Below, one piece after another: positions 13,823 to 15,462 of a stretch of 15,462 nt of DNA; the first letter of the stretch is position 1; every line of letters begins with the position of its first letter. This DNA is from Rhizobiaceae bacterium (GTDB lineage: Bacteria; Pseudomonadota; Alphaproteobacteria; Rhizobiales; Rhizobiaceae). The stretch covers positions 1 through 15,462 of the forward strand of contig JAEUMA010000315.1 in NCBI GenBank assembly GCA_016793565.1. The letters are read 5' to 3'. Position numbers and translations under genes: made by a program. The notes below the pieces were generated by a model that saw only the letters and a program-made list of their open reading frames with translations, had not been told where the DNA came from and searched no databases.

Positions 13823-15462
13823 TGAGCGGCATCGACCCTATCACTTTCGCGGTGATCAAGTCCGGCCTGGATACGATCGTCGACGACATGGCCTACGCGG
13901 TCATGCGCACGGCCCGTTCGCCCATCGTGCGCGACGTGCTCGACTATTCCGTCACCCTGTGCGACGCCAGGGGCCGCATCCTCAGCCAGGCGAAGACGGT
14001 CGCGCTGCATCTCGGCGCCGTGCCGGACGCCATGGACGTGGTGCTGGAACGGTTCCGCGACGACCTGTTTCCGGGCGACGTCGTGGTACTGAACGACCCC
14101 TACGACGGCGGCATGCACCTGCCCGACATCTTCATGTTCAAGCCGATCTTCTCCGCCGAGCGACTGCTTGGCTTCTCAGTAGTGATTGCCCATCACTGCG
14201 ATGTCGGCGGACGGGTTCCGGGCTCGAATGCCTCGGACTCGACTGAGATCTTCCAGGAAGGCATCCGCATCGCGCCGTTGAAGCTTTACGAGTGCGGTCG
14301 GCCGAACAAAACGCTGCTGAAGATCATCGAGAAGAACGTCCGCCTGCCCGCGCTGGTTTTGGGCGACCTCGACGCGCAATACGCAACCTGCAACATCGGC
14401 GAGCGCGAGATGCTGCGCCTGTTCGAGCGCCACGGCGGCGAACTCGAAACCTATTTCGATCGGCTGATCGACTATGGCGAGGAACTGACCCGCAAGGCGA
14501 TTGCCGCCTGGCCGGACGGCGACTACGACTTCACCGACTACATCGATGGTGACGGCTTTTCGGCCGACCCGATCCCCATTCGCTGCCGGTTGACAGTGAA
14601 GGGCGATCACCTCAACGTCGACTTCGCCGGCTCCTCGCCGCAGGTGAAGGGGGCGATCAACTCGACGCTGTCCTTCGTCAAGTCGGCTACCTATCTGTCG
14701 GTCCGCTGCGCGCTCGACCACGACGTGCCCAACAACGCCGGCGTCTATCGCTGCATCACTGTCACCGCACCGGAGGGCTCGATCCTCAACCCGAAAATGC
14801 CGGCGCCTGTCGCCGCCCGTGCCCTCACGGGCTACCGCGTCGCCGACGCCGTGCTCGGAGCGATGGCGCAGATAGCGCCGGCACGTCTGATGGCAGCCGG
14901 CGAAGGCGGCAACACGGTCGTCGCCATCGGCGGCTACCAGGACGGAAAACCGTTCGTGCTGGTGGATATGATCAACGGCGCCTGGGGCGGGCGAGCCGAC
15001 AAGGACGGCATCGAAGGCGTCACCAATCCCAGCCAGAACATGTCCAACCTGCCGATCGAGACGCTGGAGGCGCGCTACCCGATCCAGATGGAGGAATACG
15101 CCCTGCGGCCGGACTCCGGGGGCGCCGGCCGCTACCGCGGCGGGCTCGGCCTGACGCGGCAGTACCGCCTGCTGGCGGACCGCGCCATCCTCCAGCTTAG
15201 GGCGGACCGCCACGAACACCCGCCCTACGGCCTTTTCAGCGGTCGGCCGGGCGCCAGTTCGCGCAATCTGATCGAGGAGGGCGACGGCTGGCGCGTGCTG
15301 CCGGCCAAGGTGACGCTGGAAATCAAGCGGGGCACGGCGATCCGCCACGAACAGGCCGGCGGCGGCGGTTGGGGAAACCCCGCCCAGCGCGCGCCGGAAA
15401 GCATCGCCGCCGACCTCGCCAACGGCAAGATAACCCCGGCGGCCGCGGCCGAAGCCTACGGT
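13822..15462 (+). CDS. hyuB: hydantoinase/oxoprolinase family protein, subunit B (HyuB), partial at the right edge
   Basis: The ATG shares one base with the hyuA stop (TGATG), so the pair is translationally coupled. The 547 visible codons cover nearly all of a HyuB subunit (usually 520-600 residues). Recognisable parts are the early block MAYAVMRTARSPIVRDVLDY, LNDPYDGGMHLPD with N91-Y94, the metal-site-like AHHCDVGG with H124, H125 and D127, an RPDSGGAGRYRGGLG block and the glycine-rich GGGGWGNP near the end. In the family this subunit holds the metal-dependent hydrolase or carboxylase site that acts on the intermediate activated by subunit A. The reading frame is still open at the window end, so only the last few residues are probably missing. 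Confidence 0.9.
   Translation, partial: MSGIDPITFAVIKSGLDTIVDDMAYAVMRTARSPIVRDVLDYSVTLCDARGRILSQAKTVALHLGAVPDAMDVVLERFRDDLFPGDVVVLNDPYDGGMHLPDIFMFKPIFSAERLLGFSVVIAHHCDVGGRVPGSNASDSTEIFQEGIRIAPLKLYECGRPNKTLLKIIEKNVRLPALVLGDLDAQYATCNIGEREMLRLFERHGGELETYFDRLIDYGEELTRKAIAAWPDGDYDFTDYIDGDGFSADPIPIRCRLTVKGDHLNVDFAGSSPQVKGAINSTLSFVKSATYLSVRCALDHDVPNNAGVYRCITVTAPEGSILNPKMPAPVAARALTGYRVADAVLGAMAQIAPARLMAAGEGGNTVVAIGGYQDGKPFVLVDMINGAWGGRADKDGIEGVTNPSQNMSNLPIETLEARYPIQMEEYALRPDSGGAGRYRGGLGLTRQYRLLADRAILQLRADRHEHPPYGLFSGRPGASSRNLIEEGDGWRVLPAKVTLEIKRGTAIRHEQAGGGGWGNPAQRAPESIAADLANGKITPAAAAEAYG

Noticed and set aside
1..15462. Signs of mobile DNA, CRISPR arrays, tRNA attachment sites or toxin-antitoxin genes
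   Set aside because: No transposase, integrase, regularly spaced repeat or tRNA-like sequence was found; composition looks even across the window.

Overview
The window looks like about 15.5 kb of chromosome or megaplasmid from a GC-rich alphaproteobacterium, most likely in the Rhizobiales (Mesorhizobium/Aminobacter-like). This is inferred from codon usage, from the tetritol-type isomerase pair next to a TRAP transporter, and from the style of the FadR-type regulator. No rRNA, tRNA, CRISPR array, insertion sequence or phage gene was seen. No gap between genes exceeds about 190 bases.

Layout. (A) 1-3512, minus strand, in order of transcription: a DHDPS/NAL-family lyase, a TIM-family isomerase (EryH type), an RpiB-family isomerase (EryI type) and a Tat-exported metallophosphoesterase cut by the left edge. 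(B) 3513-3675: a divergent promoter region. (C) 3676-9110, plus strand: a complete TRAP transporter (DctP, DctQ, DctM), an AldA-like aldehyde dehydrogenase, and an unusual protein whose C-terminal half carries GT42 (CstII-type) sialyltransferase-like motifs. (D) 9114-9815, minus strand: a GntR/FadR-type repressor, convergent with the previous gene. (E) 9816-10000: a second divergent promoter region. (F) 10001-15462, plus strand: a UxaA/GarD-family dehydratase, a 61-codon tautomerase-family protein, and HyuA and HyuB (hydantoinase/oxoprolinase family), with HyuB cut by the right edge.

How it may work together (inference). A TRAP importer, a UxaA-type sugar-acid dehydratase, a DapA-family aldolase/dehydratase and an AldA-like dehydrogenase form a plausible non-phosphorylative sugar-acid route: import, dehydration to a 2-keto-3-deoxy acid, cleavage or decarboxylation, then aldehyde oxidation. 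The EryH/EryI-type isomerases would add four-carbon sugar phosphates leading to erythrose 4-phosphate. The HyuAB and tautomerase genes suggest that the real substrate needs an extra ring-opening or carboxylation/hydrolysis step that ordinary hexonate or hexarate routes lack.

The best regulatory evidence is a 12-bp motif, ATTGCTGACAAT. It occurs twice, identically, between the repressor and the uxaA-like gene. A third copy, 10 of 12 identical on the other strand, lies between the dapA-like gene and dctP. This would place the two divergent units under the one GntR protein encoded here. The substrate cannot be named from sequence alone.
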